Assembly (NCBI RefSeq): GCF_900100925.1
Contig: NZ_FNKO01000001.1
Span: forward strand, 806,001-870,000
Origin: Actinopolyspora saharensis
GTDB taxonomy: Bacteria > Actinomycetota > Actinomycetes > Mycobacteriales > Pseudonocardiaceae
DNA length: 64,000 nt
Direction of reading: 5' to 3'
The position numbers were made by a program, and so were the translations under genes. Within the stretch, counting starts at the first letter, position 1. Every line of letters begins with the position of its first letter. Of this stretch, positions 43,533 to 52,562 are shown one piece after another. The notes under the pieces are model-generated. The model saw only the letters and a list, made by a program, of their open reading frames with translations, did no database searches and was not told the DNA's origin.

Positions 43533-44558
43533 TCAGGGGACGAGGATGGCGCGGCCGCGGACGCGGCCCGCGTCGAGATCGTCGAGTGCGGTCTGGAAGT
43601 CGTCGAGGCGGTAGCGCTCGGTGTGCAGGCTGACCAGGCCGCGGGCGGTGAGGTTCATCAGCTCGCACAGGTCGTTGTAGCTGCCGATGAGGTTGCCGAT
43701 GATGTTGATCTCGCTCGAGATCACGTCGATGGTGGCGATGTCGAGGTTCTCCCCGTAGCCGATGACGTGGTAGTCGCCGGCCCGGCGCAGCATGCCCAGC
43801 CCCTCGCGGGTGCTGCCGTCCTCCCCGACGAAGTCGAGCACGGCCTCGGCTCCGTGCCCGCCGGTCAGTTCCAGGACCTGCTCGGGGTGGGTTCCGTCGG
43901 CCACGATGCCCCGGTCCGCTCCGAGCGCGCGGGCGAGTTCGACGGCGGCGGGGTTGCGGTCCAGGACCACGAGCTCGGCGGCGCTGAGGGCCTTGAACAC
44001 CTGGATTCCGATGTGGCCGAGCCCGCCCGCCCCGATCATCACGCACCGGTCCCCGGGTTTCAGCCGTGCTGCCGCCTTGGCCACCGCGTGGTAGGCGGTC
44101 AGGCCCGCGTCGGCGAGTGCGGCCACCTCGGCCGGTTCGAGCGCGTCGTCGAGCTTGACGACGCTGCGCGCCGAGGTGCGCAGGTATTCGGCGTAGCCGC
44201 CCGCGGTGTCGATGCCGGGGAAGAGGGATCGCGTGCAGTGCACGTCGTCGCCGGATCGGCACGCCCGGCACAGTCCGCAGGTGACGATCGGGTGGACGAT
44301 GACCTTGTCGCCCTCGGCCACGTTCGTCACCGCGCTGCCGACGGCCGCGACCCAGCCCGCGTTCTCGTGCCCGATCGTGTAAGGCAGTTTCACCCCGGAC
44401 TTGTCCGCCCACTGTCCTTCGAGGACGTGGATGTCGGTTCTGCAGACCCCGGCGCCGCCGATCCGCACGATCACGTCGTGCGGATCGGTGACGGTCGGTG
44501 CGGCGACGTCGGTCATCTCCGGGTTCCGGTGGTAGTCGACGACCTGTACGGCTCTCAT
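43533..44558 (-). CDS. Zinc-dependent alcohol dehydrogenase of the mim-like operon
   Basis: 341 aa medium-chain dehydrogenase with both zinc sites: catalytic CRTDIHVLEG and GHENAG, structural CGLCRACRSGDDVHC; nucleotide motif IGAGGLGHIG. ATG 44558 overlaps the DUF59 stop as ATGA and has GAGGAG 9 nt upstream. In propane/phenol-monooxygenase (mim/prm) clusters such an enzyme follows the DUF59 and amidohydrolase genes, exactly as here, and would oxidise the alcohol product. Confidence 0.9.
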   Translation of the reverse strand: MRAVQVVDYHRNPEMTDVAAPTVTDPHDVIVRIGGAGVCRTDIHVLEGQWADKSGVKLPYTIGHENAGWVAAVGSAVTNVAEGDKVIVHPIVTCGLCRACRSGDDVHCTRSLFPGIDTAGGYAEYLRTSARSVVKLDDALEPAEVAALADAGLTAYHAVAKAAARLKPGDRCVMIGAGGLGHIGIQVFKALSAAELVVLDRNPAAVELARALGADRGIVADGTHPEQVLELTGGHGAEAVLDFVGEDGSTREGLGMLRRAGDYHVIGYGENLDIATIDVISSEINIIGNLIGSYNDLCELMNLTARGLVSLHTERYRLDDFQTALDDLDAGRVRGRAILVP

Positions 44559-45262
44559 GCTGTGGTCTCCTCGGTCGCGGGGGTTTCGTCGGCGTAGCGG
44601 GTGCGCAGCAGGCCGCGGCAGAAGTGGGCGTTGCCGTCGATGGAGATGCGGGTGGAGCGGGCCCGCCGCAGCCGCAGCGGGATCTCCTCCCGCGGGTAGG
44701 GGGTGCCGTGCTCGTCGACCAGCACCGGCAGCGTCGCGTCGGTGCCCAGCCCGAGCGCGCTGCGGCGGCGCAGCAGGGCGCGGGTGGTGCCGTCGTCGGG
44801 CAGGTCGGCGATGGTGACGCGGTGCAGGTCGGTCTCGGCGAGGTCCGGGTCGGCGCGCAGCATCCCGGTCAGGGCTCGTTCCATCGCCGCGGTGTGGGCC
44901 TTGCGGTGGAACGTGCGGCGCAGCTCGTCGAGGTCGGTGTCGGCCTCGGCGCCGAAGGTGCCGCGGTAGCCGGCCTCGGCGGCGAGTCCGCGGTTGATCA
45001 CCTCGGAGTCGTGGTGGTCGTCGAGTTCGACGGTGACCGCGCGGGTCCACGGCAGCTCGGTGAGCACGTCCTTGGCGTCCGAGGCCATCAGGTAGGCGAA
45101 GTTCGGTGCGCAGAAGGGGGTGGGCAGCCGCAGGTGCACGGTGACCCGCCCGTCGTCGACCTCGAGGGAGCGGACGAAGCCGAGCTCGGTGATCGGCTCG
45201 TCCAGTTCGGGGTCGACGACGGCGTCGAGCGCGGCATGGGCGTGTTGTTCGGGGGTGCGCAC
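44555..45262 (-). CDS. DUF59 (MIP18/PaaD-like) metal-centre assembly protein
   Basis: 235 aa: N-terminal DUF59 domain (DPELDEPITELGFVRSLEV, with the conserved Cys in PTPFCAPNF) and a C-terminal extension of about 120 residues with CRGLLRTRY near the end. GTG 45262 directly abuts the amidohydrolase stop (TGAGTG). DUF59 proteins help assemble iron or iron-sulfur centres; in mim/prm clusters the homologue is thought to help mature the di-iron monooxygenase, which is absent here. Confidence 0.88.
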   Translation of the reverse strand: MRTPEQHAHAALDAVVDPELDEPITELGFVRSLEVDDGRVTVHLRLPTPFCAPNFAYLMASDAKDVLTELPWTRAVTVELDDHHDSEVINRGLAAEAGYRGTFGAEADTDLDELRRTFHRKAHTAAMERALTGMLRADPDLAETDLHRVTIADLPDDGTTRALLRRRSALGLGTDATLPVLVDEHGTPYPREEIPLRLRRARSTRISIDGNAHFCRGLLRTRYADETPATEETTA

Positions 45263-46270
45263 TCAGACCACCTCCGCGGTGCGCGGCTGGCCCAGCCGGA
45301 GCTCGGCGGGCACGGGGATGTCGTACATCTCGGCGGCGTTGAGCCCGAGGATCTTCTTCTTCTGCGCGGTGGTCAGCGGTGGGTACTCGGTCATGTCCTC
45401 CGGGATCTGGAAGTCCACGAACCGTTCGACCAGCCAGCGCGGGGTCCAGATCGCGTAGTCGCTGGAGAACTGGATGCGGTCCTCGTCGAGCCAGTACAGC
45501 AGCTCACCGATGATCTCGGCGAAGTACCTCGGCCGGGTGTGCATGAACGGGATCGCCACGGCCAGCCCCGCGTGCACGTTGGGTTCCTGGGTGGCGATCC
45601 AGCAGAAGTCCTCCAGCCGCGGCAGCCCGACGTGTTCGATCACGAAGTTCAGCTCGGGGAAGTCCGTGGCGACCTTGTCGACGTCGGCGACATCGAAGGC
45701 GTCCCGGTCGAGGGGGCGCACGGTCGGTCCCTTGTGGATGTGGATGTTGCGGATACCCAGTTCCCGCGCCGCTTCCAGGTAGCGGTACGACCACGGGTCG
45801 TCGAGCTTCCAGCCGCGCGACTGCCCGCGCCACTCGGCGGTGTAGAGCTTGCAGCCCTGGAGCCCGAAGCGTTTCGCGTCCTCGCGCAGCTGCTTGAGCC
45901 CGTCCTCGCCGAGGCGCGGGTCCCAGCAGTGGTTGTAGGTGAGTTTGTCCGGGTGCGCCCTGGTCAGCGCGAAGGCCTCCTCGGTCTGGCCGAAGCCGTT
46001 CCGGTAGAACTCGTCGAGCAGCGCCGGTTGGAAGATCGCGTGGTCCACGTGGCCCTCATCGAACAGGTCGTGCATGAGTCGTTCGCTGCCTTGGTGGAGG
46101 AATTCCTCGTAGGGCCACTTCTCGGATTCGGGGCTGAGGTTGCGGTGGTAGTCGTAGAAGCAGTCGATGAACTGCTTGCCGTGGATGTTGCGCTGGTTCT
46201 CTGGGCGCGCGTCCCACAGGGCCACGTGGGCGTCGACGATGAAGTAGCTTTCGCCGTCCTTGGTGTACAT
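45263..46270 (-). CDS. Amidohydrolase-family protein of mim/prm type
   Basis: 335 aa metal-dependent hydrolase fold (amidohydrolase 2/COG2159). Metal-ligand-like segments: VDAHVALWD (13 onward; the usual second His of HxH is Ala17), IHIHKGPT, VIEHVGL and FSSDYAIW. The same gene type lies directly after the monooxygenase genes in mim/prm clusters, where it is needed in an undefined way. It is the first gene of this operon; upstream lies a GTCTC-N5-GAGAC site. Confidence 0.87.
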   Translation of the reverse strand: MYTKDGESYFIVDAHVALWDARPENQRNIHGKQFIDCFYDYHRNLSPESEKWPYEEFLHQGSERLMHDLFDEGHVDHAIFQPALLDEFYRNGFGQTEEAFALTRAHPDKLTYNHCWDPRLGEDGLKQLREDAKRFGLQGCKLYTAEWRGQSRGWKLDDPWSYRYLEAARELGIRNIHIHKGPTVRPLDRDAFDVADVDKVATDFPELNFVIEHVGLPRLEDFCWIATQEPNVHAGLAVAIPFMHTRPRYFAEIIGELLYWLDEDRIQFSSDYAIWTPRWLVERFVDFQIPEDMTEYPPLTTAQKKKILGLNAAEMYDIPVPAELRLGQPRTAEVV

Positions 46271-46623
46271 GTGCTGTCCTCCGCGGGTGTCGACGGCTTC
46301 GCTGCGTTGGTGGGGACATTAGGCGGGAGAAGGGGGAGTGCGGGGCGGGTGAATGTCTCAGTTTGAGACGTTCTGATCGGCGGTGCTCGCCGAGCACGTT
46401 CGCGCTCGGGAAAACGACGCGTTGCGGTGCGGAATGTGGTGGACCGACTGGTTACCGAGGGATTTGCGACCCGTCCCGTCGGGAATTGTCCGCCCGGGAA
46501 TTTCCCCTCCAGGGGAGGTTGCTCCCCTTTTCGGATTCGCCGTGGCGGTGCGGGGTTCGCCGCGCGGCCGTGGCGGGAGCGCCCGCCGCCGGTGGTGGAG
46601 CGGTTTCGAGGGGTGCGTGCTGC
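46271..46623. other. Promoter region of the mim-like operon
   Basis: 353 nt between the regulator stop and the amidohydrolase start. Apart from the inverted repeat at 46355-46369 I see no gene and no clear -35/-10 pair. The left part (46271-46350) is purine-rich as in a leader. Confidence 0.5.
46355..46369. promoter_or_regulatory. GTCTC-N5-GAGAC operator before the amidohydrolase gene
   Basis: GTCTCAGTTTGAGAC (6-bp arms, 3-nt centre), about 85-100 nt upstream of the amidohydrolase ATG. The same spaced motif occurs before the GAF-Fis regulator gene. Confidence 0.65.
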
Positions 46624-48063
46624 CTAGTCGGGGATGCTGATGCCGTACTGGGCGATCTTGCGGTAGATCGTCGCCCGGCCCATCCCGAGGATCTCGGCGG
46701 CCCGCGTGGGGGTGGTTCCCGGTTCGGCGAGGCAGCGGACGATCTCGTCGCGTTCGAGCGTTTCGATCCGGGTCAACGCGCGGGTCGGTCCGCACAGCAC
46801 TTCGGGCGGCAGGTGTCGGGTGTCGACCACGTCGCTGCGGGCGGCGGCCTCGCGGACGACGCGGCGGAGCTGTTCGGTGTTGTCCGGCCAGTGGTAGGTG
46901 CGCAGCGCGCGGGCGGCCGCCGGGGTGAACCGGACGTCGCGGCCGCGGGCGCGTTTGCCGAGGTGTTCGGCCAGCGGCAGCACGTCGTCGGGGCGGCGCC
47001 GCAGCGGTGGGAGGTCGACCACCTTGTCGACGTGCCGGGCGAGTGCTTCCGGGATCGTGGTCGCCTCGCGCGCGGTGACGGCCAGCGGACCCCGGGGTTG
47101 TGCCGTGAGGATCCCGGCGAGTTCGGTGGCCGCCCACGAGGGGAGGGTGTCCACGTCGGCGGCGATGACGCTGGTGTTGTGCTTGCCCAGTTCGGGGGTC
47201 CACAGCGCGAGCCAGGACGCGGTGTCGTCGGGGGCGGGTGGGCTGGCGTGCAGGATCCGGTCGTGCGGATGCGCGCGGCGCAGCGCGGTGGCCAGCAGGG
47301 TGGTTTTGCCGACCCCGGGTTCCCCGACGACCCCGACCGAGAGCCCGTCGGCCAGTGCGGCTCGGAGCTCGTCCAGCGCGGTGTGCCAGGGCTGCGACAG
47401 TTCGGGCGTTGGTTCGGGGTGCGCTGCTGTGCTCACCCGGAACACCTCGCCGCGCGGGCTCGGGCGCGGCCGCATGCCGCGGCCGCGGGCCAGCATCAGC
47501 GCCGAGGTGTGCCCGGCGGCCGTCTGGGCCAGGGCGAACAGCAGCTCGGCCGACTTCCGCGACCAGGTGGTCAGGTTGACGCTGCCGAGCAGCCAGCCGT
47601 GCACGGGGTCCAGCACCGGGACGGCGGCGCAGGTGTAGTCCCACAGTCCGGTGCAGTAGTGCTCGTCCCCGCGGACCAGGGACGGCATCCGGTCGGCCAG
47701 CGCGAGGCCGAGCCCGTTGGTGCCTGCTTCTCGCTCGGAGAAGGCGAAGCCGGGGGCGAGGTAGGTGTTGTCGAGCGCTTTGAGCAGGGCGCGGTCCTGG
47801 CAGCTCCGGCTGAGCACGTGGCCGTCGTGGTCGGTCAGCATCAGGCTGACCGGCTCGTTGGCGAGGGTCTCGTGCAGACCCTGCAGGACCTGCTGGCCGC
47901 ACCGGAAGAACAGCGACTCGTCGTCGACGTCGCCGGTGTAGACCGGGGTAATTCGTTCCGCTGGGGCTCCGTACTCCTGGCTGCGCTGCCAGGACGCCGA
48001 GAGCCGCTGGGTGGGGACGACCGGTGCGTCGCCCGCGTGAACCCGTTCGGCGAGCTCGTTCAT
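46624..48063 (-). CDS. GAF-Fis regulator (MimR/AcoR type) without sigma-54 contact motif
   Basis: 479 aa regulator: N-terminal GAF-type sensor (about 60-200), a shortened AAA-type domain with Walker A GEPGVGKTT, and a C-terminal Fis helix-turn-helix (AAEILGMGRATIYRKIAQYGI). The sigma-54 contact loop GAFTGA is missing, as expected in actinobacteria. ATG 48063 has GAGGAGG 6-7 nt upstream. Relatives (MimR) activate the propane/phenol monooxygenase operons. A GTCTC-N5-GAGAC site sits before its own gene and before the operon it probably controls. Confidence 0.9.
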   Translation of the reverse strand: MNELAERVHAGDAPVVPTQRLSASWQRSQEYGAPAERITPVYTGDVDDESLFFRCGQQVLQGLHETLANEPVSLMLTDHDGHVLSRSCQDRALLKALDNTYLAPGFAFSEREAGTNGLGLALADRMPSLVRGDEHYCTGLWDYTCAAVPVLDPVHGWLLGSVNLTTWSRKSAELLFALAQTAAGHTSALMLARGRGMRPRPSPRGEVFRVSTAAHPEPTPELSQPWHTALDELRAALADGLSVGVVGEPGVGKTTLLATALRRAHPHDRILHASPPAPDDTASWLALWTPELGKHNTSVIAADVDTLPSWAATELAGILTAQPRGPLAVTAREATTIPEALARHVDKVVDLPPLRRRPDDVLPLAEHLGKRARGRDVRFTPAAARALRTYHWPDNTEQLRRVVREAAARSDVVDTRHLPPEVLCGPTRALTRIETLERDEIVRCLAEPGTTPTRAAEILGMGRATIYRKIAQYGISIPD

Positions 48064-48138
48064 CACGCACCTCCTCGTACGCTCCGCCGTGCGGACATCG
48101 ACTGTGACACAGGTTACTCTTCCGCTGCTCCGGTCGGC

Positions 48139-48153
48139 GTCTCGAATTGAGAC
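48139..48153. promoter_or_regulatory. GTCTC-N5-GAGAC operator before the GAF-Fis regulator
   Basis: GTCTCGAATTGAGAC, extended to a 7-bp dyad by flanking GC, about 76-90 nt upstream of the regulator start; same motif and spacing as at 46355-46369. Confidence 0.65.
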
Positions 48154-48280
48154 GCGGGACCGGTCCGGCTCGCGGGCAGGGGGTGTAGCCGGTGTTTTTC
48201 GCACACCGCGGTGCGTGTGGGGTGGACAGCTCGTCCGGCGGCGCACGGGTTCAGCGGGCGGGTCCGGCGCGGAGCCGGGG

Positions 48281-48949
48281 TCAGCGCCGGCCGGCCTCGA
48301 CCACTCCGGACTCGTAGGCCAGGACCACGGCCTGGACCCGGTCGCGCAGGTCCAGTTTGGTCAGGATTCGCTTCACGTGGGTTTTGACCGTGCCCTCGGA
48401 GACCACGAGCTCGTCGGCGATCTCCGCGTTCGAGAGGCCGCGGGCCAGCAGCACGAGCACCTCGTGCTCGCGATGGGTCAGCTCGTCCAGTTCCGCGGGC
48501 GCGGGGTGCGGCTGCAGGCCGGCGGTTCCTCGCTCGACGAAGTGCTCGAGCAGCCGTCGCGTGGTGCTGGGTGCGACGACCGCGTCGCCGAAGTGCACGT
48601 GGTTGAGCGCCGAGACCAGGTCCGCGAGCGGGGCGTCCTTCAGGAGGAAGCCGCTCGCCCCTGCTCGGAGCGCTTCGTAGGCGTACTCGTCGAGGTCGAA
48701 GGTCGTCAGGATCAGCACGCGGGGACCGTCCTCGGCGCGGATCCGCCGGGTGGCCTCCACGCCGTTCATCCGCGGCATCCGCACGTCCACGAGGGCGATG
48801 TCGGCCTCCTGCGCGCGCAGCAGTTCCAGCGCGGTGTCCCCGTCGTCGGCCTCGCCGACGACGTCGATGCCGGGTTGCGCGTCGAGGACCATGCGAAACC
48901 CCAGGCGGACCAGTTCCTGGTCGTCGACCAGCACGACGCGGATCGTCAC
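48281..48949 (-). CDS. LuxR/NarL-type response regulator (ABC-linked)
   Basis: 222 aa: receiver (IRVVLVDDQELVRLG, phospho-Asp in IALVDVRMP) and LuxR helix-turn-helix (LTHREHEVLVLLARGLSNAEIA). GTG 48949 overlaps the kinase stop as GTGA. Last gene of an ATPase-permease-permease-kinase-regulator row, so it probably controls the exporter. Confidence 0.9.
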   Translation of the reverse strand: MTIRVVLVDDQELVRLGFRMVLDAQPGIDVVGEADDGDTALELLRAQEADIALVDVRMPRMNGVEATRRIRAEDGPRVLILTTFDLDEYAYEALRAGASGFLLKDAPLADLVSALNHVHFGDAVVAPSTTRRLLEHFVERGTAGLQPHPAPAELDELTHREHEVLVLLARGLSNAEIADELVVSEGTVKTHVKRILTKLDLRDRVQAVVLAYESGVVEAGRR

Positions 48950-50127
48950 GGTGTCCTCCCGACGGGCAGTGTCGCCACCGTCTCGAAGCCGCCTCCGGTG
49001 CGACGGCCGGTGTGCAGCACACCACCGTAGGACACGACCCGTTCGCGCATGCCGACGAGACCGTGTCCGCTCTCGGACGCGTGCTCCTCGCCCGTGGTCG
49101 GGCCGCGGCCGTCGTCGGCGACGCGGATTCGCACGTCCTGCTCGCGGTAGGACAGCACGACCTCGATCCGGGTCACGTTCGGGCCGGCGTGCTTGCGCGT
49201 GTTGGTGAGCGCTTCCTGCACGATCCGGTACACCGCGAGGTCCGCGCTGTCCGGCAGTGCCCGCGGGGTTCCGTGCACGGTGAACTCGACGGGCAGTCCG
49301 GCCCGCCGGGTGTCGGTGATCAGTTGTTCCAGCTGCGCGACCCCGGGCCGGGGGCTGTGCGAGCCCGGTTCGTCGTCCCGGAGAACGTCCAGCATCCGCC
49401 GCATCTCGGACAGGGCCCGGCGACCGGTTCCCTCCACGTTCCGGATCGCGTGCTCGGCGCGGTCCGGGTCGTGGTGCACGTTGGCGGAAGCGCCCTTGGC
49501 CAGCACGACCACCGTGCTCAGACTGTGCGAGACGACATCGTGGATCTCCCGGGCGATCCGGGCCCGTTCCGCGGCCGCCGCGATCCGGGCCTGGTTGTCC
49601 CGCTCCCTTTCCAGCTGCACCGCGCGTTCCCGCAGGCCGGCCACGTAGGCCCGGCGGATGCCGATCATCGACCCCCACATCCACACCGACACCACCAGTA
49701 CCAGTGCCGTCAGCAGGTCGCCGATCGTCAGGAAGGGCTCGGCGGCCCAGCGCGTGGCCGCGAGTAGCGCGCAGAGCGTCACCAGCCCCGCCGCCGCGAC
49801 GGAGGTCCGGCGCTCGTGGCGGGCCGCCACGGTGTAGAGCGCGCAGTAGAGCATGACGTCCGCGGGCAGGAATCCGATCCCGAGTGCCAGCTGCACCAGG
49901 CACGCCAGGAGGATGCCGCCGAAACTCGCGAGGGGGAAGTCGCGGCGCGCCACGTGCGGGGCGCACAGCCCGAGGGAGATCAACACCCCCGTGCCCGGGG
50001 GAAGCCCCTCGGGCACGTAGGCGCCCTGCACCGGCAGGTTGTACGCGAACACCGCGGATGCCACCGCGGCGTCGACGACACGAGAGTGCTTCCGCATCCA
50101 TGAGCTCACAGCGCCGTCCACGTGCAC
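48946..50127 (-). CDS. Sensor histidine kinase (HisKA_3 type, ABC-linked)
   Basis: 393 aa: about four membrane spans (35-150), then the phospho-His in RARIAREIHDVVSHSLSTVV and an ATPase domain ending GHGLVGMRERV. GTG 50127 (or ATG 50097) is the start. It follows the ABC permease genes by about 50 nt; short loops between spans suggest it senses within the membrane or through the transporter. Confidence 0.88.
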   Translation of the reverse strand: MHVDGAVSSWMRKHSRVVDAAVASAVFAYNLPVQGAYVPEGLPPGTGVLISLGLCAPHVARRDFPLASFGGILLACLVQLALGIGFLPADVMLYCALYTVAARHERRTSVAAAGLVTLCALLAATRWAAEPFLTIGDLLTALVLVVSVWMWGSMIGIRRAYVAGLRERAVQLERERDNQARIAAAAERARIAREIHDVVSHSLSTVVVLAKGASANVHHDPDRAEHAIRNVEGTGRRALSEMRRMLDVLRDDEPGSHSPRPGVAQLEQLITDTRRAGLPVEFTVHGTPRALPDSADLAVYRIVQEALTNTRKHAGPNVTRIEVVLSYREQDVRIRVADDGRGPTTGEEHASESGHGLVGMRERVVSYGGVLHTGRRTGGGFETVATLPVGRTP

Positions 50128-50178
50128 AACCTACAGACTGGGGGTGGTTCTTTCCGGTTTCGTGCGCCGATTGCGCGG

Positions 50179-50928
50179 TCAGCGGATGTCGAGACGGTCC
50201 AGCAGGGAGGCAGTCGCGGCGGTGATCGCAGCGGTGAGCACGAGGGCGGCCGCCGCGCTGGTGGTCACGGCACCGGCGGTGACGGCTCCGCCGTCGATGA
50301 ACATGCCGGTTCCCAGCTGGGTGGCCCGGCCGAGCAGGCCGTAGGGCAGCACCGTCGCTGGGACTTCGAGCCCGGTCATCAGCAGCAGCACCCCTGCGGC
50401 CGCCCCGGGCAGCGCCACGGCGACGGGGGCGGCGAAGGACCGCATGAGCATCGACAGCCCGGACTGCAGGGCCGCCACCGGCAGGCATGCCAGCACGATG
50501 ACCACGCTGGCAGGCAGGTACCGGGCCGGTAGCGTCCCGGGGAGCGCGAACACCAGCTCGCCGACCACGACCACGCCCGCCACCAGCACCACCTGCATCG
50601 CTGCCGCGAGCACGGCCAGCACGCTCAGCTTGCCGAGCACCACGTGCGCGCTCGGGACAGACCGGCTCATCAGCGCGTTCCAGTTGCCGCCCTGGTGTTC
50701 GACCCGCCACACCAGCGAGGCCAGCGTGGCCACGCCGATGGCCAGCGGGAACAGGCCGTAGAAGACCACCACCCGCATCCACAGGGTGTGCCAGCCGTCC
50801 TCGAGGGGGTGTCCGGAGGCGAGCGTGGTGGCCGTTCCGGTGACGATCGCCACTGTCGGAAGCAGCAGCACCACCGCCCAGCTCAGGGAACGTTTCAGTT
50901 TGAGGAATTCGGCGCCAACCGAGCCCAC
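50179..50928 (-). CDS. ABC transporter permease (lantibiotic/bacitracin-resistance type), second
   Basis: 249 aa membrane protein with six hydrophobic segments; typical start VGAEFLKLKRSLSWAVVLLLP of LanE/LanG- or BcrB-like permeases. Lies 3 nt after the first permease gene on the minus strand. Confidence 0.85.
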   Translation of the reverse strand: MGSVGAEFLKLKRSLSWAVVLLLPTVAIVTGTATTLASGHPLEDGWHTLWMRVVVFYGLFPLAIGVATLASLVWRVEHQGGNWNALMSRSVPSAHVVLGKLSVLAVLAAAMQVVLVAGVVVVGELVFALPGTLPARYLPASVVIVLACLPVAALQSGLSMLMRSFAAPVAVALPGAAAGVLLLMTGLEVPATVLPYGLLGRATQLGTGMFIDGGAVTAGAVTTSAAAALVLTAAITAATASLLDRLDIR

Positions 50929-50931
50929 GGT

Positions 50932-51669
50932 TCAGGCCTCCTGACGGTCGAACAGGCGGGTGAGCAGCAGGAACACGGCCCCGCCTGCGATGCCGAGGGC
51001 GAGCGTGCTCGGATACGCCGGGGTCAGCCAGACCATGTTCTCGCCGCGGTACTCGACGGGGGAGACGAGTGCGTAGTAGCCCCACGGGGGGAGGAAGTGG
51101 GCGAGCCAGGCGGGCAGCACTGAGCCGGTCACGGTCAGGAACAGGCCCAGTACCCCGAGTCCCAGGCCCACCAGCTGGTTGCTGAGGCGGGCCGCCAGCA
51201 GCAGGTGCAGCGCGAAGAGCACCAGGTTGATGATCACGATCGCGGCGGTGTAGCCGAGCCACTGCCGGACGGGGAAAGCGGCCGTGGTCCCGGCCAGCTC
51301 GCCGAGCGCGCCAACCAGACCGCTCTGCAGCAGGGTCGCTCCCACCACGACCGCGCCGGTGGCCGCGCACTTGGCCCGGCACAGTTCACCCGGGCTCAGC
51401 CCCGAGGTCTGGGACAGCAGCCAGCCGTTGCCCCGGTGCTCGATGTCGACCGGTCGGCTGGCCAGCACCGCCAGCAGGACGGGTGAGAGCAGCGACACGG
51501 CCAGCGACATGCTCGCGAGCAACGAGCGCCAGGGGTGCTCGGCGAAGTCCGGGCCGGTCAGCCCCTGGCACGACAGCGCGACGACCCCGAGCACCATCGC
51601 GACCGCGACGGGCACCACGCGAAGGCGGCGCATCTTGGCGAACTCGTTCGCCACGGCTCGTCCCGTCAC
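50932..51669 (-). CDS. ABC transporter permease (lantibiotic/bacitracin-resistance type), first
   Basis: 245 aa membrane protein with six hydrophobic segments and the same N-terminal pattern (VANEFAKMRRLRVVPVAVA). GTG 51669 overlaps the ATPase stop as GTGA. It pairs with the second permease in a heteromeric exporter of LanFEG/BcrAB type. Confidence 0.86.
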   Translation of the reverse strand: MTGRAVANEFAKMRRLRVVPVAVAMVLGVVALSCQGLTGPDFAEHPWRSLLASMSLAVSLLSPVLLAVLASRPVDIEHRGNGWLLSQTSGLSPGELCRAKCAATGAVVVGATLLQSGLVGALGELAGTTAAFPVRQWLGYTAAIVIINLVLFALHLLLAARLSNQLVGLGLGVLGLFLTVTGSVLPAWLAHFLPPWGYYALVSPVEYRGENMVWLTPAYPSTLALGIAGGAVFLLLTRLFDRQEA

Positions 51670-52562
51670 AGGCCTCCCTCCCCGGTGAGGGCCATGAACA
51701 CGTCCTCCAGCGACTGGGTCTGTCGGCGCACGCCGTAGATGTCGACATCGGCGCGGGCGAGACGGGCCACCACGGTGGCGGTGGCCTGGTCGTCCAGCCC
51801 GGACAGCCGCACGGATGCGCCGTCGACGCGGGCCGGGTGCCTGTCCGCTGTCAGCGTGGCCGCTCGGTGGGGCTCGGGCGTGTCGATCAGCACGTCGGGG
51901 GTGGAGCGGGCGAACAGCTGTTCCCGTGTTCCCTGGAACAGCAGGCGCCCGTTGCCGAGGATGCCGAGCACGCCGGCCGTCCGGTCGATCTCGCCCAGCA
52001 GGTGGCTGGAGACCATCACCGTGGTCCCGTTCTCGGCCAGCTGGGTGAGCAGCCGGCGGATCTCGTCGATGCCGGCCGGGTCGAGACCGTTGGTGGGCTC
52101 GTCGAGGATCAGCAGGCGCGGCTCGCGGGCCAGCGCCATCGCGATGCCCAGCCGCTGCTTCATGCCCAGCGAGTAGTCGCGGACCCGTTTGTCGAGCTGG
52201 TCGTGCAGCCGCACGGTGCGCACCGCCCGGGTGATCTGGTCGTCGGTGAGGTTCAGCAGCCGCCGCACCAGGCGCATGTTCTCCCGGCCGGTGAGGTGGC
52301 CGTAGGCGGGCGGGGACTCGATGAGCGAACCGATGTGGGCCAGCAGTTCGCGGCGGGTCGAGCGCTGCACGGGGCGGCCCATGACGCGGATCTCGCCGGT
52401 TGTGGGGCGCACCAGCGACAGCAGCATCTTCATCGTGGTCGACTTGCCCGAGCCGTTGGGCCCCAGGAAGCCGTACACGCATCCGCGCGGGACGTGCAGG
52501 TCCAACCCCTCGACCACCGCACGATTTCCGTACTGCTTGCCCAGGGCGTGGGTGCTGATCAT
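51666..52562 (-). CDS. ABC transporter ATPase (LanF/BcrA type)
   Basis: 298 aa ATP-binding protein: Walker A GPNGSGKST, signature YSLGMKQRLGIA (the BcrA-type variant of LSGGQ), Walker B LLILDEPTNGLD, and a C-terminal part ending SLEDVFMALTGE. ATG 52562; a GTG at 52571 adds three residues. First gene of a five-gene row with two permeases, a kinase and a response regulator, the layout of self-immunity or resistance modules against cell-envelope peptides. Confidence 0.92.
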   Translation of the reverse strand: MISTHALGKQYGNRAVVEGLDLHVPRGCVYGFLGPNGSGKSTTMKMLLSLVRPTTGEIRVMGRPVQRSTRRELLAHIGSLIESPPAYGHLTGRENMRLVRRLLNLTDDQITRAVRTVRLHDQLDKRVRDYSLGMKQRLGIAMALAREPRLLILDEPTNGLDPAGIDEIRRLLTQLAENGTTVMVSSHLLGEIDRTAGVLGILGNGRLLFQGTREQLFARSTPDVLIDTPEPHRAATLTADRHPARVDGASVRLSGLDDQATATVVARLARADVDIYGVRRQTQSLEDVFMALTGEGGL

